Positions 55,388-64,000 of a stretch of 64,000 nt of DNA are shown here, piece by piece. The translations under genes were made by a program, and so were the position numbers. The number at the start of each line of letters is the position of its first letter. Within the stretch, counting starts at the first letter, position 1. This DNA comes from an uncultured Paracoccaceae bacterium (GTDB lineage: Bacteria > Bacteroidota > Bacteroidia > Flavobacteriales > Flavobacteriaceae): the NCBI GenBank assembly GCA_943788135.1, contig CALSPC010000006.1, positions 1 to 64,000 on the forward strand. Direction: 5' to 3'. The notes under the pieces are model-generated. The model did no database searches. It was not told the origin of the DNA and was given only the letters and a program-made list of their open reading frames with translations.

Positions 55388-55997
55388 TACAATTATATTT
55401 GACTTTGGGGATGTATTTATCAACTTGGACAAACCAGCAATTGAACGTGAATTAGTTAAGCTAGGAGTAGAAACAATCACAGCAGACATGTATCAGATTG
55501 CCCTTCAATATGAAAAAGGGTTGATAAGCACCGAAGATTTTGTAACGGCTTTTACAACTAAATATCCTAGAATTTCAGCCGAACAGTTCAAAAAGGCTTG
55601 GAACGCAATTATTTTAGATTTTCCAGAATATCGTTTAAAGTTTATAGAAAAACTCTCAACAAATAAATCGTATAAACTCCTATTATTGAGCAACACCAAT
55701 GCACTACATATCGAACAAGTAATTAAAAATATGACTTTTAGTAGATACGAGCGCTTCAAAAAATGTTTTGATCAATTTTATTTGTCTCATGAACTCCAAT
55801 TACGAAAGCCTGATGTTTCGATTTTTAAGTATATTTTAGACAAAAACCAGCTCATTGCTGAGCATTGTCTTTTTATTGATGATACCAAAGAAAATACTGA
55901 GGCCGCAGCACAGCTTGGAATCCACACTTGGAATAATGACCCCCTAAAAGACGATGTTATCAATTTATTTAATCATCCACTAATTAAGAATTCGTGA
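55380..55997 (+). CDS. HAD-superfamily hydrolase
   Basis: TIIFDFGDVFINLD motif I, LLLLSNTNALH, CLFIDDTKENTEAAAQLGIHTW. Confidence 0.92.
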   Translation: MISTIIFDFGDVFINLDKPAIERELVKLGVETITADMYQIALQYEKGLISTEDFVTAFTTKYPRISAEQFKKAWNAIILDFPEYRLKFIEKLSTNKSYKLLLLSNTNALHIEQVIKNMTFSRYERFKKCFDQFYLSHELQLRKPDVSIFKYILDKNQLIAEHCLFIDDTKENTEAAAQLGIHTWNNDPLKDDVINLFNHPLIKNS

Positions 55998-56608
55998 ATT
56001 CTGTAACGACGTATAAAACGCTGAAAAACCCTTCTGAACCAGTGCTTTACAAGGACAAGGGAAGTAAGTTTATCGGATATGCATTTCCTATAGAATCAAA
56101 GGACGACTTTAAAGCACATATCGATAAGCTCAAACAGGAACATTCAAGTGCAGGGCATTTTTGTTTTGCATACCAGTTGGGCATTGACACGCCATATCAC
56201 AGATCTTCCGATGATGGAGAACCCTCAAACAGTGCCGGCTTACCCATTTATGGACAATTACTAGCCTTTGGCGTTACAAATGTGCTGGTTGTAGTTGTGC
56301 GTTATTTTGGCGGCACAAAACTTGGTGTTGGAGGACTAATCAGTGCTTATAAAACAACGGCAAGACTAAGTTTAGAAGCGAGTTATATTCAGACCCTTGA
56401 TATTTTAATTCCGCTAAAACTCACATTTGCTTACAAGGAATTAAGTCAAGTCATGCGGATTATTAAAAAGTATCAGCTTGTTTTAAAAACTCAGTCCTTA
56501 GAATTGGATTGTGAAATTGTGATTTTGGCAAAAAAAATAAGCCTAAATTCTATTATGACTACTTTTGAAGCCTTTCATAAAATTAAAGTTGAAGCATTAA
56601 ACGATTAA
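55994..56608 (+). CDS. YigZ/IMPACT family protein
   Basis: DKGSKFIGYAFPIESKDDF, SSDDGEPSNSAGLPIYGQLLAFGVTNVLVVVVRYFGGTKLGVGGLISAYK. Confidence 0.94.
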   Translation: MNSVTTYKTLKNPSEPVLYKDKGSKFIGYAFPIESKDDFKAHIDKLKQEHSSAGHFCFAYQLGIDTPYHRSSDDGEPSNSAGLPIYGQLLAFGVTNVLVVVVRYFGGTKLGVGGLISAYKTTARLSLEASYIQTLDILIPLKLTFAYKELSQVMRIIKKYQLVLKTQSLELDCEIVILAKKISLNSIMTTFEAFHKIKVEALND

Positions 56609-57003
56609 ATCTGCAGTTTATCTAAAATATAATGCGGACAACGCATTGGAGAATTCGATTTCATGTTAACAAACACCAATTTCGTATTGGCTGTGGTGAG
56701 TAATTCACCGCTAGAATTATGAATTTCATAATTAAATTCGATAGACACAGTCGGCGGCTTTAAAAGTTGAGTTGAAACCGTTAAAATATCATCGTAAAGT
56801 GCTGGTTTTTTGTAACTTAAGCTCATAGAAACCACAGGTAACATAATCCCTTCTGCCTCCATTTCCTTATATGAAATTCCAAGAGCAGAAAGCCACTCTA
56901 AACGTCCAATTTCCAGATACTGAGCATAGTTAGCATGGTGAACAACACCCATTTGATCTGTTTCTGCATATCTTACTTTAATTTGTGTTTGGTGTGCTTT
57001 CAT
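56605..57003 (-). CDS. Acyl-CoA thioesterase (4HBT hotdog fold)
   Basis: VRYAETDQMGVVHHANYAQYLEIGRLEWLSALG. Confidence 0.92.
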   Translation of the reverse strand: MKAHQTQIKVRYAETDQMGVVHHANYAQYLEIGRLEWLSALGISYKEMEAEGIMLPVVSMSLSYKKPALYDDILTVSTQLLKPPTVSIEFNYEIHNSSGELLTTANTKLVFVNMKSNSPMRCPHYILDKLQI

Positions 57004-57189
57004 TAGTAATTAGTTGTATATTTATAAGCTGTTTAAGTATGCGAAAAAATAATTAAATATTCTATTGAATTTCATTTTTTTTTTTAGAATTTTGTTCACA
57101 TATTTGTATTGAAAATTTAGAATAATTTATGTCCCAACAATTATTGTAATTTTTTAGATTACTAACCAAACCAAAAACTAAGTATTAAA

Positions 57190-58617
57190 ATGAATAACAC
57201 TGCGCAATCGGCATGGGAAAACTGTCTAAATTTTATAAAAGACAATATTCAGCCGCAAGCCTATAAAACATGGTTTGAGCCAATCGTAGCTGTTAAACTC
57301 GACAAGCATGCGCTAAGCATTCAAGTTCCGAGTAAATTTTTTTACGAATGGTTAGAAGAACATTACGTTAAAATTCTAAAAGTAGCACTCACAAAAGAAC
57401 TGGGTATTAATGCCAAACTGGTGTACATCATCAAAATGGAGAATACTTATGGCAATAAACAGCCGTTTACCGAAAAAATTCCAAGCTCGAACCGATCAGC
57501 AGTGTTTTCTCAACGTGTAGACATCCCTTTAAAAAACATAAATCCCGAATTAAAAAACCCATTTGTCATTCCTGGGATCAGAAATGTAAAAATTGAATCA
57601 CAACTCAATCCAATTTACACTTTTGATAATTTTTTAGAAGGGGATTCAAATCGACTCGCCCGAAATGCAAGTATTGCGGTGGCGAATAAGCCTGGAGGCA
57701 CGTCTTTTAACCCTTTACTCATATTTGGAGGTGTTGGGTTAGGAAAGACCCATTTAGCACATGCTATTGGTGTAGATATCAAAGACAAGTATCCCGAAAA
57801 AACAGTGCTCTATATTTCAGCTGAAAAATTCACACAACAATATATAGAATCGGTTAAGAAAAATAACCGTAATGATTTCATTCACTTCTATCAAATTATA
57901 GATGTTTTAATTATTGATGATGTTCAATTTCTCTCTGGAAAATCAGGTACTCAAGATGTATTCTTTCATATTTTCAACCACTTACACCAAAACGGGAAAC
58001 AAGTTATTTTAACAAGTGACAAAGCGCCTGTGGACATGCAAGACATTGAACAACGCTTACTTTCAAGGTTCAAGTGGGGCTTATCGGCAGAACTTCAAAA
58101 TCCAGATTTTGAAACTCGAGTATCTATCGTAAAAAACAAATTGTATCGCGACGGTGTTGAAATGCCAGAAGACATTATTGAATACCTTGCCAAACATATC
58201 ACATCAAATGTGCGAGAATTAGAAGGTGCCATCATTTCCTTAATTGCACAATCTTCATTTAATAAAAAAGAAATAACGCTTTCCTTAGCTAAGGAAATAG
58301 TTGAAAAATTTGTTAAGAATACAAAACGTGAAGTCTCAATTGACTACATCCAAAAAGTGGTCTCAGATTATTTTCAAATGGATGTGGATACCTTACAGTC
58401 CAAAACTCGAAAACGCCACATTGTTCAAGCTCGTCAACTGGCTATGTTTTTTGCCAAAAAATTCACTAAAGCATCTTTAGCTAGTATCGGATCCCAAATT
58501 GGAAAACGAGATCACGCTACGGTTTTACATGCCTGCAAGACGGTAAACAACCTTTCTACAACAGATAAACAGTTTAGAAAGTATGTAGAAGACCTGACAA
58601 AGAAGTTGTCAATCTAA
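57190..58617 (+). CDS. dnaA: Chromosomal replication initiator DnaA
   Basis: Walker A FGGVGLGKTHLAHAIG, DVLIIDDVQFLSGK, DnaA signature GKRDHATVLHACKTVNNL. Confidence 0.97.
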   Translation: MNNTAQSAWENCLNFIKDNIQPQAYKTWFEPIVAVKLDKHALSIQVPSKFFYEWLEEHYVKILKVALTKELGINAKLVYIIKMENTYGNKQPFTEKIPSSNRSAVFSQRVDIPLKNINPELKNPFVIPGIRNVKIESQLNPIYTFDNFLEGDSNRLARNASIAVANKPGGTSFNPLLIFGGVGLGKTHLAHAIGVDIKDKYPEKTVLYISAEKFTQQYIESVKKNNRNDFIHFYQIIDVLIIDDVQFLSGKSGTQDVFFHIFNHLHQNGKQVILTSDKAPVDMQDIEQRLLSRFKWGLSAELQNPDFETRVSIVKNKLYRDGVEMPEDIIEYLAKHITSNVRELEGAIISLIAQSSFNKKEITLSLAKEIVEKFVKNTKREVSIDYIQKVVSDYFQMDVDTLQSKTRKRHIVQARQLAMFFAKKFTKASLASIGSQIGKRDHATVLHACKTVNNLSTTDKQFRKYVEDLTKKLSI

Positions 58618-58704
58618 AAACGCCTGATATACTGAAGAATTCTAGAGTTATACTCCTTATTTTTTGTAACTTCTTGTAATAAACAAACCACAAAACGCCT
58701 AAAA

Positions 58705-59412
58705 ATGACTGGAAAATTATATCTTATTCCTACTGGCTTAGGGGATAATGCGCCTTTAGAAGTACTACCTATTTCCGTCAAAAAAATCATTGAACACATA
58801 GACACTTATATTGTCGAAAATGAAAAGGCTGCTCGAAAGTTTATTAAAACAATAAGTTCAGGGAAATCTCAAGCAAGTTTAAACCTGTTTAGTTTAAATA
58901 AATTCACAGATCCCCTTGAAATTCCTTCATTTTTAGAAGAATGTTTAGCAGGAAATTCCATAGGATTATTATCCGATGCTGGCTGTCCAGGCGTAGCTGA
59001 TCCAGGCGCTGAAGTTGTGAAAATAGCACACCAAAAACACATTCAAGTTATTCCTTTGGTAGGGCCATCATCTATACTTTTAGCAATGATGAGCTCTGGG
59101 ATGAACGGTCAAAATTTTGCTTTTAATGGCTACTTACCTATTGATAAAGCAGATCGAAAATCTAAACTGAAACAACTCGAAAAACGTTCGTTTGACGAAC
59201 AGCAATCGCAACTATTTATAGAAACGCCTTATCGAAACAATAGTATTTTAGAAGATTTAAGTACCGTACTTCATCCCCAAACTCGAATTTGTGTGGCTTG
59301 TGACTTGACACTTCCTTCTGAATATATTAAAACACAAACGGCAAAAGACTGGAAGCTCTCCAAAATGGATTTCCACAAACGGCCTGCACTATTTATTATT
59401 CAAAAAGATTAA
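58705..59412 (+). CDS. SAM-dependent methyltransferase (tetrapyrrole methylase / RsmI-like)
   Basis: GKLYLIPTGLGDNAPLEVLP, IGLLSDAGCPGVADPGAEVVKIAHQ, VGPSSILLAMMSSGMNGQNFAFNGYLP. Confidence 0.9.
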   Translation: MTGKLYLIPTGLGDNAPLEVLPISVKKIIEHIDTYIVENEKAARKFIKTISSGKSQASLNLFSLNKFTDPLEIPSFLEECLAGNSIGLLSDAGCPGVADPGAEVVKIAHQKHIQVIPLVGPSSILLAMMSSGMNGQNFAFNGYLPIDKADRKSKLKQLEKRSFDEQQSQLFIETPYRNNSILEDLSTVLHPQTRICVACDLTLPSEYIKTQTAKDWKLSKMDFHKRPALFIIQKD

Positions 59413-60056
59413 GGTAAAGCGAGATCGGGCTTTTTTTGAGCGGTGACAAAAGAGGTGTTATAATTGGAAAATTTGCGCATATACGAACTAATATCTGTGC
59501 CATACGCATCTTTTGTTCCTATAGCACCATAACTCCTTAAATAGCGTTTTATATTTCCAGGACCCGCTAAATGTGCCGCTGCTAAGATTCCAGATTCAGT
59601 AATTAGTATTCCATTTATTTTTTTACCCACAAAGCGTTTTATATCACGTCGTAAAACCCATTTATTTCTTTTGGTATTGACTAAAAAAGCTTTTTCTTGA
59701 AGTGCAGGAGAATTTAGAAATACTCGTGGATTTTTGATCCCTAATAGTTCTAAAGTAGATACACCAAACTGATATTTTCCTAAATACCCTAGTGTATTTA
59801 CGGCGCCGTACTTCCCTTGAGATTCCTTAAAAGCAAGCGCTTCTTTAAAAGCAACATATGAATTGTCTAAAAATGGAATTTCTGTATTGGGTTGAGACGT
59901 CTTTAATTGGGATGGGTAGTCTAGAACAGTATAAAATAACATGGAAGTCACTGCTAGATCAGAAGTAACTATTTTTGGTTTAGGTGAAAATGAAATCAAC
60001 AACCAAAACGTTAAAAGTAGAGATCCTATAAATAAAAATGAATGTTTAAAATTCAT
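59409..60056 (-). CDS. Lytic transglycosylase-like / peptidoglycan-associated secreted protein
   Basis: N-terminal signal anchor; FKESQGKYGAVNTLGYLGKYQFGVSTLELLGI and AAAHLAGPGNIKRYLRSYG resemble SLT-like fold. Confidence 0.65.
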   Translation of the reverse strand: MNFKHSFLFIGSLLLTFWLLISFSPKPKIVTSDLAVTSMLFYTVLDYPSQLKTSQPNTEIPFLDNSYVAFKEALAFKESQGKYGAVNTLGYLGKYQFGVSTLELLGIKNPRVFLNSPALQEKAFLVNTKRNKWVLRRDIKRFVGKKINGILITESGILAAAHLAGPGNIKRYLRSYGAIGTKDAYGTDISSYMRKFSNYNTSFVTAQKKPDLALP

Positions 60057-60142
60057 ATGTGTTTTATTTCTAACTCTTGTGTGTTTTAAAAACAGTGCAA
60101 ATATACAACTAATTTTAATTATCTGTCTATTAACAACTTAGC

Positions 60143-61186
60143 CTATTCTCTTATACCTTGAAGATTCAAATAGGATTGGTAATTTCTAGCATTTCGATTG
60201 TGACCGTTTAAAGTTTTTGCAAACCGATGAAACCCTGGGTTTTTGGCATCTGCAGCAAAATAAAAATAGGAATGTTTCTCGTAATTTAAAACCGCTTCAA
60301 TCGCCGTTAGATCGGGCATTGCAATTAAACCCGGTGGTAAGCCTTTGTACATATAAGTATTATAAGGAGAGTCAATAGATTTATGTTTGTTCAGAACGCG
60401 TTTAATAATAGTGTTTTGATACTGTGGTAATTGGTAAGCCGCAAATTTAAGTGTAGGATCTGCTTGTAAAGGCCAACCCTTATTTAGGCGGTTGATATAG
60501 ACTCCAGCAATTCGCGGCTGTTCAGATGCCTGTTTGGACTCTTCATGAACAATCGCAGCTAGTGTCATGACTTCGAGTGGTTTAAGACCTGCTGACTTTG
60601 CCTTCTCTAAGCGAGAAGCATTCCAAAATCGATTATATGCTTTTAACATTCGTTTTCGAAAACTTTTCGCCGAGGTATTCCAGAAAAATTCATAGCTATT
60701 AGGGAGGTACATTCCAAGGGCATTAGCTTTAGTAAAATCATGAGACTCTAAAAAATCATCATCTGTAAAAGCGGTAATTAAGGCGGTGCTATCGGCCTCA
60801 ATTTGGCTTGAAATTCGTACCGCTAAATCTTCTAACGAATGCTGATTATTGAATGCTAACTGAATTGGTAAATTACGACTTCGAATAGAATTAATAATAT
60901 CATTATTAGTCATCCCTTTTGTAATTCGAAACCGCCCTGCTTTGATATTATTTACATATTTTTTCTGCTTAGCAAGTGTCTCAAATGTGGACATGTCTTT
61001 TAATAGAGGTTCTAAATCTGATCGGACCTCTTCAAAAGTTGCATTAGAGCGCACAAAAATATACGCCTCTTTAGAGTTGAAACTCGTATTAGGCACCAAC
61101 ATCACCGAATAAATATAGTAGGAGAAAATTCCGGCTCCTATCAATCCAATTAACACAATGGCAATGGCTATCTTTTTAAAGTACAT
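60143..61186 (-). CDS. mltG: Endolytic transglycosylase MltG
   Basis: LAAIVHEESKQASEQPRIAGVYINRLNKGWPLQADPTLKFA, SPYNTYMYKGLPPGLIAMPDLTAIEAVL. Confidence 0.95.
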   Translation of the reverse strand: MYFKKIAIAIVLIGLIGAGIFSYYIYSVMLVPNTSFNSKEAYIFVRSNATFEEVRSDLEPLLKDMSTFETLAKQKKYVNNIKAGRFRITKGMTNNDIINSIRSRNLPIQLAFNNQHSLEDLAVRISSQIEADSTALITAFTDDDFLESHDFTKANALGMYLPNSYEFFWNTSAKSFRKRMLKAYNRFWNASRLEKAKSAGLKPLEVMTLAAIVHEESKQASEQPRIAGVYINRLNKGWPLQADPTLKFAAYQLPQYQNTIIKRVLNKHKSIDSPYNTYMYKGLPPGLIAMPDLTAIEAVLNYEKHSYFYFAADAKNPGFHRFAKTLNGHNRNARNYQSYLNLQGIRE

Positions 61187-61703
61187 GATTTATATATTGA
61201 AGTAAATATTCATTTTTATAGGATCCATTAAAGAAACGCCATTCTTTTTTTTGTCCAACATTTTGAAATCCAACAGATTCAAATAAACGTAGACTTGCTG
61301 TATTCTCTTCTAAAATATTACTATACAATTGATGCAGTGCTAAGGTTTTAAAACTATGTTCCATCAACACTTTGAGAGCATCTTTACCGAACCCTTTGTT
61401 GCGATGAGCTGCCGTAATCACGATACTCACTCCAGCCCTATTGTTTTGTGCATCAAAATCAAACAAATCAATAAAACCTAAAGACTCATTAGACAAGGAT
61501 GTAATAACTAGCCGCAATTGCTTTGTGTCTTTAATATCGCCTTGAGATGTTTCTAAATAATTTTTTAGGATTTCTTTAGAAAATGGCGTTTTGGTTTGAC
61601 TTAATTCCCATAAAGTTATGTCATTTTCAATCACATACAAAAATGATAAATCATTCAGCTCTAATGGTCTTAAGATCACACGACTTCCTTGCAAAACTAC
61701 CAT
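61176..61703 (-). CDS. GNAT family N-acetyltransferase (RimJ/RimL-like)
   Basis: GSRVILRPLELNDLSFLYVIENDITLWELSQTKTPFS, HRNKGFGKDALKVLM. Confidence 0.9.
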   Translation of the reverse strand: MVVLQGSRVILRPLELNDLSFLYVIENDITLWELSQTKTPFSKEILKNYLETSQGDIKDTKQLRLVITSLSNESLGFIDLFDFDAQNNRAGVSIVITAAHRNKGFGKDALKVLMEHSFKTLALHQLYSNILEENTASLRLFESVGFQNVGQKKEWRFFNGSYKNEYLLQYINHVL

Positions 61704-62476
61704 TCTAATTCCGCTTTAAAAACCTGTTGAGTTGGTCCGCACAACCACACCTCAGTATACGATGATGAAAGAGGTTCAAATCGAACTTGTAACCGTCCCC
61801 CTTGAGTATTTAAATTAATAGATTTTGATGCCGTTTGATTAGAATGAAACATGGCAATAGCAACGGCTGTTGCGCCTGTGCCACAAGACAAGGTTTCTGC
61901 TTCGACGCCCCGTTCATAGGTTCGTATAGCAAAGGTTGTAGCATCGATTTTTTCTGCAAAATTCACATTAATACCGCTATTATTAAAGGGCTTACTGTAA
62001 CGAATTTTAGCACCCTCTATATTCATGTCAATAGTCTCTAATCCCGGCTTAAGCGCCACATAATGAGGAGAACCTGTATCCAATACGTGATAGTGATCTG
62101 TGGAGGTGAGGGTTAAAACGTCTTGCATTTTCAACTCAACATAGCCCTGATCGATACGTGCTAAATGTGGGCCATCAATGGCTAGAAACGAAGCCTTATT
62201 GTCTATAAGTTCTAAAAATTTTGCAAAAGCGACAATACAGCGACCTCCGTTACCACACATGGTACTTTCATTACCATCGGCATTAAAATATACCATTTTA
62301 AAATCATATCCAGGTTCAGATTCTAAAAGAATCAAACCATCTGCGCCGACTCCAGTACGGCGATTACAGAAATGTGCAATCAAAGGCGTATTGCTTTTAT
62401 CAAAAACGCCCGATCGATTATCGATCATCACAAAATCGTTCCCTGTCCCTTGGTATTTATAAAATAATTGCTTCAT
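61697..62476 (-). CDS. dapF: Diaminopimelate epimerase
   Basis: FYKYQGTGNDFVMIDNR, NADGNESTMCGNGGRC, AETLSCGTGATAVA. Confidence 0.96.
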   Translation of the reverse strand: MKQLFYKYQGTGNDFVMIDNRSGVFDKSNTPLIAHFCNRRTGVGADGLILLESEPGYDFKMVYFNADGNESTMCGNGGRCIVAFAKFLELIDNKASFLAIDGPHLARIDQGYVELKMQDVLTLTSTDHYHVLDTGSPHYVALKPGLETIDMNIEGAKIRYSKPFNNSGINVNFAEKIDATTFAIRTYERGVEAETLSCGTGATAVAIAMFHSNQTASKSINLNTQGGRLQVRFEPLSSSYTEVWLCGPTQQVFKAELEW

Positions 62477-62599
62477 ATATAGAACAAATATAAGAATATT
62501 AAACTGTATGTTGAGGTGTTAAATCAGCGTTAAAATTGAATTTTGAATTCAATAAAAAATTAATTTTAAAGTTTAAAGTAAAACATTAACACTAAAACT

Positions 62600-63997
62600 A
62601 TGAGAAAAATACTCAAACTTGTATGCGTTTCTGTATTGGGTGGTGCCCTAACGCTTACCGCATACAAACACTTTTTTGAAAACACTTCAGTTCCTCAAAC
62701 AATTGAAAATAAGTCTAATACTACACTTTTTCCTGTAAGTTACACCCCTTCCTTAGGAGGTGGAACTAATGTTGATTTCACGACAGCTGCTGAAAAAGCA
62801 GTCCACGCTGTGGTGCATGTTAAAAACACAACACTAAGTAAAAGTTATACGAGTTTTGAAGATTTATTTTTTGGAAGATCGCAACAACGCGAACACATCG
62901 GAACAGGTTCTGGTGTCATAATTTCGCCTGATGGTTATATCATTACAAATAACCATGTTATAGACGGTGCACAATCTATTGAAATCACAACTAATGCCAA
63001 CAAAACATTTGATGCTGAACTCATTGGTACAGACCCCAATACAGATATTGCATTATTAAAAATTGAGACCGATGAAACCTTAGATTATACCACATTTGGT
63101 GATAGTAATTCCGCGCGTATCGGTGAATGGGTTCTGGCGGTTGGAAATCCTTTTAATTTAAATTCTACCGTGACGGCAGGCATTATTAGTGCCAAATCAC
63201 GAGATTTATCAGGACAAAACACACAATCGTTTATCCAAACAGATGCTGCGGTAAACCCAGGAAATTCTGGTGGGGCATTAGTGAATATTAATGGTGAATT
63301 AATTGGCATCAATACTGCGATTTCATCACAAACAGGGTCTTATATAGGTTACTCCTTTGCAGTGCCTAGTAATATTGCTCGTAAAGTTGTTGAGGATTTA
63401 ATGGAGTATGGAAATGTACAAAACGGAATTTTAGGAGTTATTGGTGGTGAATTAAACAGTAAAAATGCTAAAACATATGGTGTTGACCAAACCGAAGGAT
63501 TTTTTATAACAGAAATTCAAAAAGGAACAGGTGCTGAAAAAGCAGGACTAAAAAAGGGCGATATTATTCAACGTATTGATGGGATTTCTATTTCTAAATT
63601 CTCTGATTTAAAAGGCTTTTTAAATACCAAAAGACCAAACGATCAAGTTGATGTCGAAGTTTTAAGAAAGGGCCATAAAAAAAATTTAAAGGTCATCTTA
63701 GAAAAACGTACAACAATCAACATTCCTATAATTGGAATTTTGCAAGAACCTACAAAAGACGATTTAAAAGATTTAAATATAAAGCATGGCTTAAAGCTTT
63801 CTGAACTTTCAGAAATGCACCGTAAAGATTGGGAGATGGATGGTATTTCAGAAGGCAGTATAGTTACCGCAATCAATGATATCAAAATTAATTCTATCAA
63901 TGATGCCCAGCGAGCGCTAGAAAAATACTCCAACAATGTTCTAAGACTAGCTTTGGTTAAAAACAACGGCGAAAAAGTGGTCTATAGATTTAGATAA
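62600..63997 (+). CDS. HtrA/DegQ-type trypsin-like serine endopeptidase with PDZ domains
   Basis: GTGSGVIISPDGYIITNNHVIDGAQ, DPNTDIALLKIE, FIQTDAAVNPGNSGGALVNINGELIGIN; PDZ domain. Confidence 0.95.
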   Translation: MRKILKLVCVSVLGGALTLTAYKHFFENTSVPQTIENKSNTTLFPVSYTPSLGGGTNVDFTTAAEKAVHAVVHVKNTTLSKSYTSFEDLFFGRSQQREHIGTGSGVIISPDGYIITNNHVIDGAQSIEITTNANKTFDAELIGTDPNTDIALLKIETDETLDYTTFGDSNSARIGEWVLAVGNPFNLNSTVTAGIISAKSRDLSGQNTQSFIQTDAAVNPGNSGGALVNINGELIGINTAISSQTGSYIGYSFAVPSNIARKVVEDLMEYGNVQNGILGVIGGELNSKNAKTYGVDQTEGFFITEIQKGTGAEKAGLKKGDIIQRIDGISISKFSDLKGFLNTKRPNDQVDVEVLRKGHKKNLKVILEKRTTINIPIIGILQEPTKDDLKDLNIKHGLKLSELSEMHRKDWEMDGISEGSIVTAINDIKINSINDAQRALEKYSNNVLRLALVKNNGEKVVYRFR

Positions 63998-64000
63998 AAT

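Noticed and set aside
57004-57189. DnaA-box cluster / oriC
   Set aside because: No convincing TTATCCACA-like boxes found by eye; not claimed.

Overview
The window is AT-rich chromosomal DNA from a Bacteroidota/Flavobacteriaceae-type genome. Supporting family-level signs are a T9SS type A C-terminal signal, a GLPGLI protein, DUF3276, DUF4295, bshC and ribosome-binding regions without obvious Shine-Dalgarno motifs. It is dense with housekeeping genes: an arginine biosynthesis operon (GNAT-argG-argC-proC-argD-argF'-argB-argE), pyrD, pepT, yajC, nusB, guaA, bshC, rimO, ftsY, rpmG/rpmB, cinA, an E2 acyltransferase, recR, a secreted T9SS protein, a sodium/solute symporter, fabH, htpG, alkB, manA, queD, idi, ligA, prmC, ribD, dnaA, an rsmI-like gene, mltG, dapF and an HtrA-type protease. 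I found no CRISPR array, tRNA/rRNA, complete mobile element, defence island or obvious new multi-gene system. The best candidate for something undescribed is a 32-codon Arg/Pro-rich leader ORF (6952..7050, minus strand) directly upstream of the arg operon, which looks like a ribosome-mediated attenuator. Other points worth checking are several conserved genes interrupted by apparent single-base insertions or a stop (residual sequencing errors or real decay), a ribD with no canonical start codon at its conserved N-terminus, and a gene-free ~575 bp region (49860-50435) carrying several strong hairpins.
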